Assembly: GCA_018266435.1 (NCBI GenBank)
Contig: JAFEAL010000004.1
Span: forward strand, 1-64,000
Reading direction: 5' to 3'
DNA: 64,000 nt
Source of the DNA: Bacteroidota bacterium
Lineage (GTDB): Bacteria; Bacteroidota; Bacteroidia; Cytophagales; Cyclobacteriaceae
A model generated the notes under the pieces. That model had not been told where the DNA came from and did no database searches. It saw only the letters and a list, made by a program, of their open reading frames with translations. Position numbers and translations under genes: made by a program. Of this stretch, positions 17,001 through 26,900 are shown in pieces (the stretch's first letter is position 1; each line of letters starts with the position of its first letter).

Positions 17001-17834
17001 TTATTTCAACTCCAACTCAACGACCACCGGCAGGTGGTCAGAGGGGTAGTGTTTCCCATCATTATCTTGAACTACTTGATACTTCGAGGCTCTCCACTCG
17101 TTTGTGTAAAAAATATAGTCAATAATCTTACAAGGCATTGCGCCCACTTCAAAACCACAAAAGGTTCCGGTTGTGGAAGCAGCAGGTTTGGTATCATAAA
17201 GCATGATTTTATTTTTTGCCGTCATCAACTGATAAGGATCTTCGGTTGGTTCTGAATTAAAATCGCCCGAGACAATACTGGCAAGAGAATTGACCGAAGC
17301 CTCTTGTTGTATCAGGTTGTGAATCAGTAATGCGCTATTTTTTCGGGCTTCCTTTCCTATGTGATCAAAATGTGTATTAAAGTGAATGAATTGCTTTTTT
17401 GTTTTTTTGTCGTAAAATTTAATCACCGACACAACACGTGTAATGGCCGCATCCCAACTTTTACTGCCGGGCAGCTCAGGTGTTTCAGATAACCAAAACG
17501 TTTTTTGCGATAAAACATCAAACCGATCTTTTTTAAACAGTATGGCTGAATACTCTCCTTTTTCTTTTCCGTCATCGCGACCTACACCATAATATGAATA
17601 CTGTGGAAGGCCTTTTAGCATATCATCTATTTGGTGCTTTAGGGCTTCCTGTACACCGATTAAATCCGGATTATATTTTGCAATGAGTGCATTAACCTTT
17701 GAAACTCTGTTTGACCATTGATTGATGTTGTCATTGGGGTTATCAAAACGAAGGTTATAGGTCATTACGTTCACAGGCTGAGATGTGACTAATTGAGATG
17801 ACAGTAAGAAGGTGGCAATTACTAATAATTTCAT
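17001..17834 (-). CDS. Secreted endonuclease/exonuclease/phosphatase (EEP) family protein
   Basis: 277 aa with a signal peptide (MKLLVIATFLLSSQLVTSQ). EEP fold motifs run in order: VMTYNLRFDN, LIGVQEAL (metal-binding Glu), FNTHFDHIG, VSGDFNSEP and YPSDHLPVVVEL (catalytic Asp-His). Such proteins hydrolyse phosphodiesters or phosphomonoesters (nucleic acids, sphingomyelin, inositol phosphates); export points to an extracytoplasmic substrate that cannot be named from sequence. Confidence 0.9.
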   Translation of the reverse strand: MKLLVIATFLLSSQLVTSQPVNVMTYNLRFDNPNDNINQWSNRVSKVNALIAKYNPDLIGVQEALKHQIDDMLKGLPQYSYYGVGRDDGKEKGEYSAILFKKDRFDVLSQKTFWLSETPELPGSKSWDAAITRVVSVIKFYDKKTKKQFIHFNTHFDHIGKEARKNSALLIHNLIQQEASVNSLASIVSGDFNSEPTEDPYQLMTAKNKIMLYDTKPAASTTGTFCGFEVGAMPCKIIDYIFYTNEWRASKYQVVQDNDGKHYPSDHLPVVVELELK

Positions 17835-17889
17835 CCTTAAAACTACAAAATCATTTCAGCTTGTAATGACAGGGTAAATAAAATTGTAC

Positions 17890-18714
17890 TCAGAAGTAAA
17901 TCAGGTGAAAAACTATTCCGCGCTCTACATTAAACTCCAAGGCCGGAGCCGGGAATTTTAGGATCACAAAAGGCCTGAATAAATAATTGAAAATATTATT
18001 CTTGCGCATCAGTTCATGCGCTAATATATCCACTGAGATAAAAATACGTTTGGTTCTTGCCGTGTGAGAATAGTCAACAACCTTACCACTCGCATCTGGC
18101 CACACGTTATCGTGCCCACCCAGCAACCCTTCGGCACCGTAACCCACTGAAATGACAAGCCACCCCGGAAAAATTTTTTTCCCGGTAAGCTTATTAATGT
18201 CAACCGATGCCCAATATGTTTGGCCGTTATAATCTTTTATAATCTGTTGGGCAAAGGTGCTACCCAGCAGATCAGGACGGATCAAGCTGTAGGCTGTTTG
18301 ATGAAAAGAAAATTTTGGGGCCAGTGCTGCAGAAATTTTATAGGACACATGTAAATAACACAACAAACTGCCTAGCCCATTGGCACATAAGTCGGCAGGT
18401 GAAGCACCGTAATTTTCCGCAAAACCATCAAGAATCTCAATTGGCAGCAGCAGCATAAAACCTGAAAAACACATCCATTTTTTATGAGCCGATGAGTTCA
18501 GGTCTTCGGGGTTGCCAAATACCCGATAGAAATATAAGCCCAAATGAAATGAGGCAAAAAAATGCCCCAGTTTGTCGAGGTATTCCCATTCAAAGAGATC
18601 ATCAAAAAAATGAAAAGAAATAAAACGTCCATGCCATGCAGATGAGAGCCACACCAGCAACAATAGGTATATCACCAAAAACAAAATCAACAGATTTTTT
18701 TTTGACTGGTTCAT
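17890..18714 (-). CDS. DUF2279 family membrane-anchored protein
   Basis: 274 aa beginning with a hydrophobic segment (LLILFLVIYLLLLVWL), followed by WEYLDKLGHFFASFHLG and the EILDGFAENYGAS stretch that resemble DUF2279 (YfiM-like) proteins. A mid-region reads SADLC-like PADLCANGLGSLL. Function is unknown. Its start overlaps the permease stop by 4 bp, so it is co-transcribed with that gene. Confidence 0.8.
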   Translation of the reverse strand: MNQSKKNLLILFLVIYLLLLVWLSSAWHGRFISFHFFDDLFEWEYLDKLGHFFASFHLGLYFYRVFGNPEDLNSSAHKKWMCFSGFMLLLPIEILDGFAENYGASPADLCANGLGSLLCYLHVSYKISAALAPKFSFHQTAYSLIRPDLLGSTFAQQIIKDYNGQTYWASVDINKLTGKKIFPGWLVISVGYGAEGLLGGHDNVWPDASGKVVDYSHTARTKRIFISVDILAHELMRKNNIFNYLFRPFVILKFPAPALEFNVERGIVFHLIYF

Positions 18715-20138
18715 TTAAGTGGTTGAGTAGCGTATTTTCTTTTGAAATAGAAATAAAGCGGAATACCCAGCGAAGCAAGCACTAACCCAAACAATGAATT
18801 AATTAGTGGAGTTGTTCCATCTTGATAATTTTTGATGTCGTTGTATAAGGTGAGTACTAAAAATAATATAGCCAACGAAATAAATAACAACGGAACCACA
18901 GGATAGCCAAAAGTTTTGTATGGTCTGGGGGCATCGGGCATCTTTTTGCGCAGTATCATCATGCCGATAGCGCCCAGCGCATAAAAGAGCCAACTCACAA
19001 ACACCAGCATATCGGTGAGCATATCAAATGATCCGCTCAACACCAGTAGGGAAGTCCAGACCCCGTGAAGCAGTAGTGCATTTCCGGGTGTTTTGAATCG
19101 GAGATGTACGTTGCCAATGGATGCAAAGAAATTTTTTGCCTGAGCCATGGCAAACGTAACGCGAGCTGTAGCTAATATATTGGAACTGGCACACCCGAAT
19201 GTAGAAATCATAACCATTAAGGCTATCATGGCACCGGCACCAAAACCAAATGCACTGGAGGCAGCATCTGATGCCACAAATGATGACTGAGCTATGGATT
19301 GTATAGGCAGCGCATAAATGTAAGCCAGGCTCATTAGTACATAAATGCCAATGGTGATGAGTAACCCAATGGATAACCCCAACGGAAGTGTACGCTGCGG
19401 ATCTTTAATTTCTCCTGCCATAAATGTGATGTTGTTCCATCCGTCATAACCCCAAAATGCCCCGGAGGTGGCCGCGGTGATGACCAGTGCTAATCCCCAG
19501 CCGGTGTGTGGCGATACTTGATTAAAATTTGAAAAAGATCCATTGCCAAAAGAAAAAATCCCAATGACCAGAAAAAGAATAGCAGCTACTTTTAAAAATG
19601 AAAAAAGAACCTGCACCCGGTCGCCCGACTGGGTGCTGCGGTAATTGACCAACGTGAGCAGCCAAACCAACGCAATGGTCAGGCCTTTGACACCAATGTT
19701 TTCCAGGGGGTAAATTTTTCCGATCCCTGGCAGGTATAACTGAATGAGTTGTTCTGTTTCTTTTGAAAATCGGGGAAGGTGAATAAAATACTCGGCATAG
19801 ATAGAAAAAACATAAGCGATGGATGCGTTTCCTGCCGTATTAAAAACGGCAAAGGCTGACCAACCATAAAGAAAGGCCACAAAGTCCCCATACATTCGTT
19901 GAAAAAAAACATATTGGCCTCCTGTTTCAGGCATCATGGCGGCTACTTCGGCATTGGTAAGAGCGCCTAAAAAAGTTATGGCACCGGCCAGCCCCCACAC
20001 GCAGACCAGTAACCAGGGTGAGCCAAGCTGTGAGGCCATCAGCGCAGGTTTCATAAAAATGGCAGAGCCAATTATGCCGCCCACTACTAATGAAATGGTG
20101 GATTGCAACCCGAGTGTTCGCGATAATGTTGGTTTCAT
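18711..20138 (-). CDS. APC family amino acid permease
   Basis: 475 aa with about 12 hydrophobic segments. The first helix carries the APC substrate-site motif VVGGIIGSAIFMKP, and PETGGQYVFFQRMYG in helix 3 is typical of the LAT-like branch. It is a secondary transporter for amino acids in the inner membrane; specificity is unknown. Upstream of and overlapping the DUF2279 gene. Confidence 0.93.
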   Translation of the reverse strand: MKPTLSRTLGLQSTISLVVGGIIGSAIFMKPALMASQLGSPWLLVCVWGLAGAITFLGALTNAEVAAMMPETGGQYVFFQRMYGDFVAFLYGWSAFAVFNTAGNASIAYVFSIYAEYFIHLPRFSKETEQLIQLYLPGIGKIYPLENIGVKGLTIALVWLLTLVNYRSTQSGDRVQVLFSFLKVAAILFLVIGIFSFGNGSFSNFNQVSPHTGWGLALVITAATSGAFWGYDGWNNITFMAGEIKDPQRTLPLGLSIGLLITIGIYVLMSLAYIYALPIQSIAQSSFVASDAASSAFGFGAGAMIALMVMISTFGCASSNILATARVTFAMAQAKNFFASIGNVHLRFKTPGNALLLHGVWTSLLVLSGSFDMLTDMLVFVSWLFYALGAIGMMILRKKMPDAPRPYKTFGYPVVPLLFISLAILFLVLTLYNDIKNYQDGTTPLINSLFGLVLASLGIPLYFYFKRKYATQPLK

Positions 20139-20197
20139 GCAGCCGGAGAAAGATAGACAACTTTTATTTTATCCGGTTACCGGCTATGAATTTCTGT

Positions 20198-20887
20198 TTA
20201 TTTTGTGTTGATGTAGTTCAAAAATTCACGCTTAGTATTTTCGTCTTTGAACTTACCTGAAAAATAAGCAGTGCCGGTTTTGCTGCTGGTATCAACCACT
20301 CCGCGCGAGGCCACACAAAGATGGTTGGCATCCATCACTACAGCGATGTCAGGAGTTTGAAGTACGCGTTCCAGTTCTTTCCCTATTTGAACAGTGAGTC
20401 GTTCCTGCACTTGCGGGCGCTTGGCAAAATACTGTACAAAACGGTTGATCTTGCTCAGGCCGATCACTTTGCCAGAAGAGAAGTAGCCCACGTGAGCTTT
20501 GCCAAAAATGGGTACAAAGTGATGTTCACAATGCGAATAAAACGTGATGTCTTTTTCTACAAGCATCTGGTCGTAGTTGTATTTGTTTTCAAATAACCGC
20601 ACACTGGGGCGGTTGGCGGGGTTCAGCCCGCTGAATGCTTCTTTTACATACATCTTGGCTACTCTTCGCGGGGTTCCATTCAAACTGTCGTCAGTCAGAT
20701 TAAGTCCCAGGGTAAGCATGATTTCGCGAAAGAGAGTTTCAATTTTTGTTATTTTCTCTTCGTCAGTAAGTGTAAATGCATCTTCGCGCAGCGGAGTTTC
20801 ATAAGACGTTACCGGGTGTTCTTCATCCGAGTCGGCAGTCGTTAGCTTAATGTGCCGGGTATTCAACAAAATTTCTTTCGGTCTCAT
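20198..20887 (-). CDS. folE: GTP cyclohydrolase I
   Basis: Converts GTP to 7,8-dihydroneopterin triphosphate, the entry to folate and queuosine. Zinc-site and catalytic motifs are YSHCEHHFVPIFGKAHVGY and HLCVASRGV, with GLSKINRF between them. A non-conserved leader of about 40 residues precedes the core. The ATG overlaps the 3' end of the PTPS gene by 41 bp, a large overlap for an operon pair; no better start exists before the core. Confidence 0.95.
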   Translation of the reverse strand: MRPKEILLNTRHIKLTTADSDEEHPVTSYETPLREDAFTLTDEEKITKIETLFREIMLTLGLNLTDDSLNGTPRRVAKMYVKEAFSGLNPANRPSVRLFENKYNYDQMLVEKDITFYSHCEHHFVPIFGKAHVGYFSSGKVIGLSKINRFVQYFAKRPQVQERLTVQIGKELERVLQTPDIAVVMDANHLCVASRGVVDTSSKTGTAYFSGKFKDENTKREFLNYINTK

Positions 20888-21257
20888 ACAATTTAATTTT
20901 TAATTCGTATTGATTATCGATGTGTTGCCTTAGTATTCTCCAAATGATGATGGCAATGTTTTCAGCCGTAGGATTTAAGTTCTTAAAGTAAGGAGTATCT
21001 AAGTTAAGGTTTTTATGATCAAATACTTTTATAATGTGCTCGTCAATCAGATCGCTCAGTAATTTAAGATCATAGACGTAGCCTGTTTGCGGATCTGGAT
21101 CACCTACCAGGCTTACTTCAAGTTCATAGTTGTGGCCATGATAATTAGGGTAGCTGCACTTTCCAAACACGGCAAAATTCTTTTCCTCATCCCACGAAGG
21201 ATTAAACAAACGGTGGGCAGCGTTGAAATGTTCTTTGCGAATAACTTTTACTTTCAT
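20847..21257 (-). CDS. queD: 6-pyruvoyl-tetrahydropterin synthase / QueD family enzyme
   Basis: 136 aa. Zinc ligands are His in FNAAHRL and the pair in NYHGHNYELEV, with the catalytic region GKCSYPNYHGH and the terminal YETERNFVEY. Acts on dihydroneopterin triphosphate, the product of the adjacent folE, giving 6-carboxytetrahydropterin (queuosine route) or a pyruvoyl pterin. Pairing with folE favours QueD, but the biopterin activity cannot be excluded. Confidence 0.9.
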   Translation of the reverse strand: MKVKVIRKEHFNAAHRLFNPSWDEEKNFAVFGKCSYPNYHGHNYELEVSLVGDPDPQTGYVYDLKLLSDLIDEHIIKVFDHKNLNLDTPYFKNLNPTAENIAIIIWRILRQHIDNQYELKIKLYETERNFVEYPAH

Positions 21258-21395
21258 GGTTATGTGGGGGTCATTTCATCGAAGAGTGGGCATTCAGGGG
21301 TAAACGTGGATTCCTCTTAAAAAATTCGACTCGAATGATTTTTATTTTCCGTCTGTTAACTGTTTTTTTACAAATAACATTTTTAACAACCACTT

Positions 21396-22982
21396 GTGCA
21401 AAACCTTACCGTCATTCTTTTACTGCTTACGGTTGTAACGGGGTTAGCTGAAATCGCCAACCGGGTAAAAACACCCTACCCTGTATTGCTGGTGCTGGCA
21501 GGTATTGGGATAAGCCTCATACCATATTTGCCGGCAGTAGAGTTAAGCCCTGACGTTGTATTTTTAATTTTTCTTCCGCCAGTTCTTTATGCTTCAGCCT
21601 GGACAACCTCATGGCCCGATTTTAAAAGAAATTTCAGGCCCATTTCCTGGTTGGCGGTAGGCTGTGTGTTATTCACAACCACAGTCATCGCTGCGGTGGC
21701 TCACTACGCCATTCCTAATTTTGGATGGGCCGAGTCTTTTGTACTGGGTGCAATTATTTCACCACCCGATGCAGTAGCGGCAACGGCAGCATTGGCCGGA
21801 CTAAAAATTCCTAAACGACTGATTACTATTTTGGAAGGTGAAAGTCTGGTGAATGATGCCACCGGACTGATTGCCATGCGCTATGCCATCACTGCTGTAG
21901 CTTCGGGTACTTTCATCTTTTGGCTGGCCAGCATCAATTTTGTTTACGTAGCCGGTGTGGGGGTAATTATAGGCTTGATTGTGGGATTGATTTTCTATTG
22001 GATACATCGAATCACCCCGGATAATCCTACTACTGATACTACCATGACCTTTATTGCTCCTTATGTAGCTTATCAGTTAGCTGAGCAAATCCATGTATCG
22101 GGGGTGTTGGCGGTAGTGGCTTGCGGTTTGTTTTTGAGCCAACGTTCTTCCCTGATTTTTAAGCACCAGGCGCGAATACAAGCTTATGCCACGTGGGACA
22201 CTGTCATTTTTATTTTGAACGGAATTATTTTTATACTGATCGGTTTGCAATTGAGGCATGTACTGACTCAGATCACGGAGCACTCGTTCAGCACTTTGTT
22301 GTGGTACGGGTTTATCGTTAGTATTGCTACCATTGGATCAAGATTAATTTGGGTATTTTCTGGCACGTATTTGCCCCGGAGGATGAGTAAGCGCATCCGG
22401 GAGCATGAAGTCCGGCCACCGGTAAGAAATGTCTTGGTCGTTGCCTGGTCAGGCATGCGGGGTGTAGTGTCATTAGCTGCAGCGCTGGCATTACCCATTG
22501 TATTTGCAAATGGAACCGCTTTTCCTAATCGCGATTTGATAATTTTTTTAACCTTCGCTGTAATCTTTACAACGTTGGTTGTTCAAGGAATGACTTTGCC
22601 AGTTCTTATTAAGCGATTAGGGGTTCGGTCTGATGATCACACTAAGGAGGAAGAGGACAAAGTACGTTATGCCATGGCATCGTCAGTAATTGAGCATATT
22701 GAGGAAAACTATTCCTTGTCGCTGAGTGAAAAAATATTAAGTAAAGTCAAGTCGAAGTATGAATTGCGCATTCAACGGCTGACACACAACCCCGAGCAAA
22801 ATACTTTTACTGAGGAACAAATTAAAGAATTCTTAACCACCCAACATGTTCTGATTAAGCAAGAACGTTTTTTTTTAGAGGAGATGCGTAAGAAGAAGGA
22901 GATAGAGGATGAGGTGTTGCGAAAGATAGAACGCGAACTCGACCTGGAAGAGTCGCGGTTGATTCTTGAAATGGAAGAGTGA
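21396..22982 (+). CDS. CPA1-type Na+/H+ antiporter
   Basis: 528 aa. About 12 membrane segments followed by a charged cytosolic tail (about residues 410-528, rich in Glu/Lys/Arg and probably helical). The cation-site region reads AIISPPDAVAATAAL and the LEGESLVNDATGL motif typical of NhaP/CPA1 is present. It exchanges Na+ or K+ for protons. The start is GTG at 21396. A bidirectional terminator follows. Confidence 0.94.
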   Translation: MQNLTVILLLLTVVTGLAEIANRVKTPYPVLLVLAGIGISLIPYLPAVELSPDVVFLIFLPPVLYASAWTTSWPDFKRNFRPISWLAVGCVLFTTTVIAAVAHYAIPNFGWAESFVLGAIISPPDAVAATAALAGLKIPKRLITILEGESLVNDATGLIAMRYAITAVASGTFIFWLASINFVYVAGVGVIIGLIVGLIFYWIHRITPDNPTTDTTMTFIAPYVAYQLAEQIHVSGVLAVVACGLFLSQRSSLIFKHQARIQAYATWDTVIFILNGIIFILIGLQLRHVLTQITEHSFSTLLWYGFIVSIATIGSRLIWVFSGTYLPRRMSKRIREHEVRPPVRNVLVVAWSGMRGVVSLAAALALPIVFANGTAFPNRDLIIFLTFAVIFTTLVVQGMTLPVLIKRLGVRSDDHTKEEEDKVRYAMASSVIEHIEENYSLSLSEKILSKVKSKYELRIQRLTHNPEQNTFTEEQIKEFLTTQHVLIKQERFFLEEMRKKKEIEDEVLRKIERELDLEESRLILEMEE

Positions 22983-22993
22983 TGGTGCCCATC

Positions 22994-23027
22994 AAAAAAA
23001 GACCACTCATTGGCGAGTGGTCTTTTT
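22994..23027. terminator. Bidirectional terminator between the antiporter and bacilliredoxin genes
   Basis: AAAAAAAGACCACTC ... GAGTGGTCTTTTT forms an 8-bp stem flanked by A and T runs, so it can end both the plus-strand antiporter transcript and the minus-strand suf/bacilliredoxin transcript. Confidence 0.88.
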
Positions 23028-23047
23028 CATTTTTTAATTTGTGGTTA

Positions 23048-23464
23048 TTAACAGAATTCGTCAAATACTTCCAGCAGGTGCTGGCCGATCATTTGGGCAT
23101 TACGACCCTCAATATGGTGGCGCTCAACAAAATGAACCAACTCCCCATCTTTAAACAATGCAATAGAAGGCGATGAGGGGGGGTAAGGCAGCGTATATTC
23201 ACGTGCTTTGGCCACTGCTTCTTTATCCACCCCGGCAAAAACAGTAGTCAGCTTAGATGGCTTTTTGGCGGTGTGCTCAAGTGCCCACTTAATGCCCGGC
23301 CTTGCGGCACCGGCTGCACAGCCGCACACTGAATTGATGACCAACAGTTGGGTTCCTTTCTGGTCTTTCAGTTCATGATCTACATCGGCTGCAGTTTTCA
23401 ATTCTTTAAAACCCGCAATGGTCAAATCATTTCGCATAGGGGCTACTAGTTGTTCGGGATACAT
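23048..23464 (-). CDS. BrxA/BrxB family bacilliredoxin
   Basis: 138 aa thioredoxin-fold protein with the CXC motif in NSVCGCAAGAARPG, as in YphP/YqiW bacilliredoxins, which remove bacillithiol from S-bacillithiolated proteins. Bacteroidetes commonly make bacillithiol. It is the last gene of the suf cluster by position (92 bp after the DUF59 gene), suggesting a link to thiol repair of Fe-S assembly proteins. Confidence 0.93.
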   Translation of the reverse strand: MYPEQLVAPMRNDLTIAGFKELKTAADVDHELKDQKGTQLLVINSVCGCAAGAARPGIKWALEHTAKKPSKLTTVFAGVDKEAVAKAREYTLPYPPSSPSIALFKDGELVHFVERHHIEGRNAQMIGQHLLEVFDEFC

Positions 23465-23556
23465 ATTGTTTTAAAATTTAAGATTCAAGGTTCAAAAGTA
23501 ATAACTAAACCGTATTTGATTCATTTAAGTTCAAGATTCATTTTTGGATTACGTAC

Positions 23557-23907
23557 TCACATAAACCCTAATTCCAGTTTGGCTGCATCGCTCATCATAT
23601 CTTGTGAGTAAGGCGGGTCAAACGTCAGCTCTACAGTTACTTCGCTCACGCCATCAATTGCTTTTAGTTTTTGCTCCACTTCGCCTGGTATAGTTTCGGC
23701 TGCCGGGCATGAGGGTGAAGTTAAGGTCATTAGCACAAACACATTATTGATGGGGAGAATTTCTATTTCGTAGATCAATCCCAATTCATAAATATCTACC
23801 GGTATCTCCGGGTCGTAAACGGTTTTTAATGCCGCCAATACTTTATCCCGCAGGCTGTTGTCTGTTAAATCGGTTTTTGTCTCGACAGGGTTTACAGGTT
23901 CGCTCAT
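23557..23907 (-). CDS. sufT: SUF-associated DUF59/MIP18 protein
   Basis: 116 aa with the DUF59 signature: VYDPEIPVDIYELGLIY, then LTSPSCPAAETIPGEV with the conserved Cys, and VELTFDPPYSQDMMSD. Family members help mature or transfer Fe-S clusters. Its start overlaps the sufE stop by 4 bp. Named sufT by family and context. Confidence 0.92.
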   Translation of the reverse strand: MSEPVNPVETKTDLTDNSLRDKVLAALKTVYDPEIPVDIYELGLIYEIEILPINNVFVLMTLTSPSCPAAETIPGEVEQKLKAIDGVSEVTVELTFDPPYSQDMMSDAAKLELGFM

Positions 23908-24338
23908 GATTTTTCGATCATCTGTGTTTTTAATGCCAGCGCATATAGTTTCATTTGTTTGATCATCGCAGCAAATCCATTGGATCGCTGGGTGCCGATG
24001 AATCGCTCCATTTTTATCTTACTCACAAAATACAATTCTGAATGAATGATAGCATCAGGAGTTTGGCCTGACAAAACACGGATTAGTAAACTGACTAACC
24101 CTTTTGTAATGGCTGTATTGCTGTCACCTTCAAAATAGATTTTATCGCCATTCAGTTTTGCAGTTAACCATACTTTCGATTGGCAGCCTTTTACAATATG
24201 GTTTTCTGTTTTATCCGACTCATTCATGGCCGGCAATTTTTGCCCCAGTTCCATCAGGTAAAAAACAGTCATTTCCATGTCTCCATCGAGCAATGAAAAC
24301 TCATTGATAATCTCGTCTTGAATTTGATGGGTGGACAT
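23904..24338 (-). CDS. sufE: SufE sulfur acceptor
   Basis: 144 aa. The persulfide-accepting cysteine is in VKGCQSKVWL. SufE takes sulfur from SufS and stimulates its activity. Its ATG overlaps the last base of sufS, and its end overlaps sufT by 4 bp. Confidence 0.94.
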   Translation of the reverse strand: MSTHQIQDEIINEFSLLDGDMEMTVFYLMELGQKLPAMNESDKTENHIVKGCQSKVWLTAKLNGDKIYFEGDSNTAITKGLVSLLIRVLSGQTPDAIIHSELYFVSKIKMERFIGTQRSNGFAAMIKQMKLYALALKTQMIEKS

Positions 24339-25582
24339 TACTTCAGAAAATTTATGATTCGTTTAATGCTTTCAATCAACTCGTCAATTTCTTCTTTTGT
24401 ATTGTACACCGAAAACGAAGCGCGTACTGTTCCTTCCAACCCTAAGCGCTCCATCAGCGGTTGTGTACAGTGATGCCCCGTACGCACAGCAATGCCGCGC
24501 GTATCGAGCATTTGACCCATATCAAAATGATGAATGCCTTCGATGATGAACGATTGTACGGCTACTTTTTCTTTGGCTGTGCCAATCAACTTTACAGAGG
24601 GTATTGCAGAAAGTTGTTTGGTTGCATAAGCGAGCAATTCATTTTCATATTCTGCTATTTGGTCTTTGCCTAATTCATTAATGAAATTAACTGCTTCATT
24701 TAGGGCTACAACATCGGCAATATTGGGCGTACCGGCTTCAAATTTATAAGGCAAATCATTGTAAGTTGTTTTCTCGAATGTAACGTCTTTAATCATTTCA
24801 CCACCGCCCATGTAGGGCGGCATTTTTTCGAGTAGTTCTTTTTTGCCGTATAATATACCTGCCCCGGTAGGGCCATACATTTTGTGCGAAGAGATACAAT
24901 AAAAATCGCAGCCAAAAGCCTGCACATCTATTTTAAGATGAGCGGCAGCCTGTGCGCCATCAATTAATACAACGGCACCAACCTCATGAGCGAGTTTTAT
25001 GATTTTTTTAATTGGATTGATTGTGCCTAAACTATTTGATGCGTGATTGATCGAAACGATTTTTGTCCTTGCACTTAACTGGTTTTGGTACACGTCAAGA
25101 TTAATTTCACCGGCTTCGGTAATCGGAATTATTTTTAGTTTAGCTTTCTTTTCTTCGCATGCCATTTGCCAGGGCACAATGTTAGAATGATGCTCCAAGC
25201 CTGAAATAATCACTTCATCATTCTCTTTTAAAAAAACTCTGCCATACGATGAGGCAACCAAGTTGATACTTTCTGTTACGCCCCGTGTGAAAATGATTTC
25301 TTCCACGTGCTCTGCATTGACGAACTTCTGCATTGAATGGCGCGTGGTTTCATAAGCTTTGGTGGCCTGCTCAGCCAGCGTATGAATGCCCCGGTGAATG
25401 TTGGCATTATAACCTTGATAATATTCCACCAGTGCATTAATCACTTGCTTTGGCTTTTGGTTGGTAGCCGCATTATCAAAATATATCAAGGGCTTGCCAT
25501 TCACCCGTTGATGCAATACGGGAAATTGATCACGTATTTTTTTTATATCCAATGATGAGGGTATGGCGGTAAGCGGATTCAT
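24338..25582 (-). CDS. sufS: SufS cysteine desulfurase
   Basis: 414 aa class V PLP enzyme. Landmarks are YFDNAATNQKP, LEHHSNIVPWQ, SSHKMYGPTG (PLP lysine) and RTGHHCTQPLM (active-site Cys on the short group II loop). It releases sulfur from cysteine for Fe-S assembly. It begins immediately after the sufD stop. Confidence 0.96.
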   Translation of the reverse strand: MNPLTAIPSSLDIKKIRDQFPVLHQRVNGKPLIYFDNAATNQKPKQVINALVEYYQGYNANIHRGIHTLAEQATKAYETTRHSMQKFVNAEHVEEIIFTRGVTESINLVASSYGRVFLKENDEVIISGLEHHSNIVPWQMACEEKKAKLKIIPITEAGEINLDVYQNQLSARTKIVSINHASNSLGTINPIKKIIKLAHEVGAVVLIDGAQAAAHLKIDVQAFGCDFYCISSHKMYGPTGAGILYGKKELLEKMPPYMGGGEMIKDVTFEKTTYNDLPYKFEAGTPNIADVVALNEAVNFINELGKDQIAEYENELLAYATKQLSAIPSVKLIGTAKEKVAVQSFIIEGIHHFDMGQMLDTRGIAVRTGHHCTQPLMERLGLEGTVRASFSVYNTKEEIDELIESIKRIINFLK

Positions 25583-26893
25583 TCAAAAATTTTTATGGAG
25601 CCTTTCAGAAATCAGGTTATCCAAATAAGTTTTTAACACCTCATCACGAATCGGCTCAAGAGTTTCGGCAGCAAAAGCATAAAGCAACATGGCTTTGGCG
25701 GTAGCTTGCGAAATGCCACGTGATCTCAGGTAAAATAAAGCTTCTTCATCCAGTTGGCCCGTAGTGCAGCCGTGTGAACATTTGACATCATCAGCCCAGA
25801 TTTCTAGTTGAGGTTTGGTGTTGATCGTTGCTGTATCGGTTAAAAGAATATTTCGGTTAGATTGAAAGGCATTGGTTTTTTGTGCGTGCGGGCGCACATA
25901 AATTTTACCGTTGAAGATCGCTTTTGAGTTTTCGTCCATCACACCTTTGTACAACTCGTTGCTATACGAATTGGGCCGGGTGTGGTCAACAACCGTGTGG
26001 TTGTCGGCAAGGGTATTTCCGTTCAATAAGTATAATCCGTAGAAATGCGATTCGCAGTTCTCGCCATCAATGACTATGTTGAAATTGTTGCGAATCAATT
26101 TTCCATTCAATGTCAATGTGAAGGTGTTGAGTTTGCTGTTGTCAGATTGACGGATGGCCGAAGTGGCCACTTGGTAAAGGTTGCCTTCATCATGTTGTAT
26201 TTTTACATAATTGAGCAAGGCGTTTTCTTGAATGACTAATTCTTCGGAAAACGTATGAAAGATATTTTCTTCGCCTGTTGATGAAGATTTTTCAATCAAG
26301 CTTAGTTCAGCTTCGCGCTCAATAATAACCAATGCCTTGGTGTGGGAAATAATTTGCGAAGCGGATGCATCGTTGATGTGCAAGATTAAAACAGATTTTT
26401 TAATCTTTATGGCTTCATCAACATGAATAAAAATGCCTTCTTGCCAAAGGGCTGAATTAAGTGAAGCAAACGGATCATTATTACAGTTAATCAATTGATC
26501 GATGTGTTTTTCAACAAGATTTTTTTCTGTTGACCACGCTTCACCAAGGGTTTTTATTTTTATCCCGGGTTCAACTTGATTTAACTTCGAAAATTCTTTT
26601 GAAAATTTTCCGTTGACAAGAACTATAACGTAAGCGTCCAGTTCATTAATTAAAAACGGAGTAATAGAACTGATCTTACTTTCAGAGTTTTCAAGGTTCC
26701 AGTTAATTTTTTTTTCTAGTACTGCCGTGATGGGGGTGAAGCGGTATTCTTCATTTTTTTTATCAGGCAATCCGGTTTTGTGAAATGCATCCAGTGCTTT
26801 TTTTCTGTATGCAGAATAAGGTGCAGTATCTTCAAAAGAAAGATTTGAAATAATTTCTTTTGTTAAATCCTGAGTGGTGATTGTACTTTCCAT
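25583..26893 (-). CDS. sufD: SufD scaffold subunit
   Basis: 436 aa. C-terminal beta-helix core with YLLNGNTLADNHTVVDH, GKIYVRPHAQKTNAFQSNRNILL and CSHGCTTGQLDEEALFYLRSRGI, as in SufD of the SufBC2D complex. The N-terminal half is divergent, as is usual. Lies 8 bp after sufC. Confidence 0.95.
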   Translation of the reverse strand: MESTITTQDLTKEIISNLSFEDTAPYSAYRKKALDAFHKTGLPDKKNEEYRFTPITAVLEKKINWNLENSESKISSITPFLINELDAYVIVLVNGKFSKEFSKLNQVEPGIKIKTLGEAWSTEKNLVEKHIDQLINCNNDPFASLNSALWQEGIFIHVDEAIKIKKSVLILHINDASASQIISHTKALVIIEREAELSLIEKSSSTGEENIFHTFSEELVIQENALLNYVKIQHDEGNLYQVATSAIRQSDNSKLNTFTLTLNGKLIRNNFNIVIDGENCESHFYGLYLLNGNTLADNHTVVDHTRPNSYSNELYKGVMDENSKAIFNGKIYVRPHAQKTNAFQSNRNILLTDTATINTKPQLEIWADDVKCSHGCTTGQLDEEALFYLRSRGISQATAKAMLLYAFAAETLEPIRDEVLKTYLDNLISERLHKNF

Positions 26894-26900
26894 TTTACGA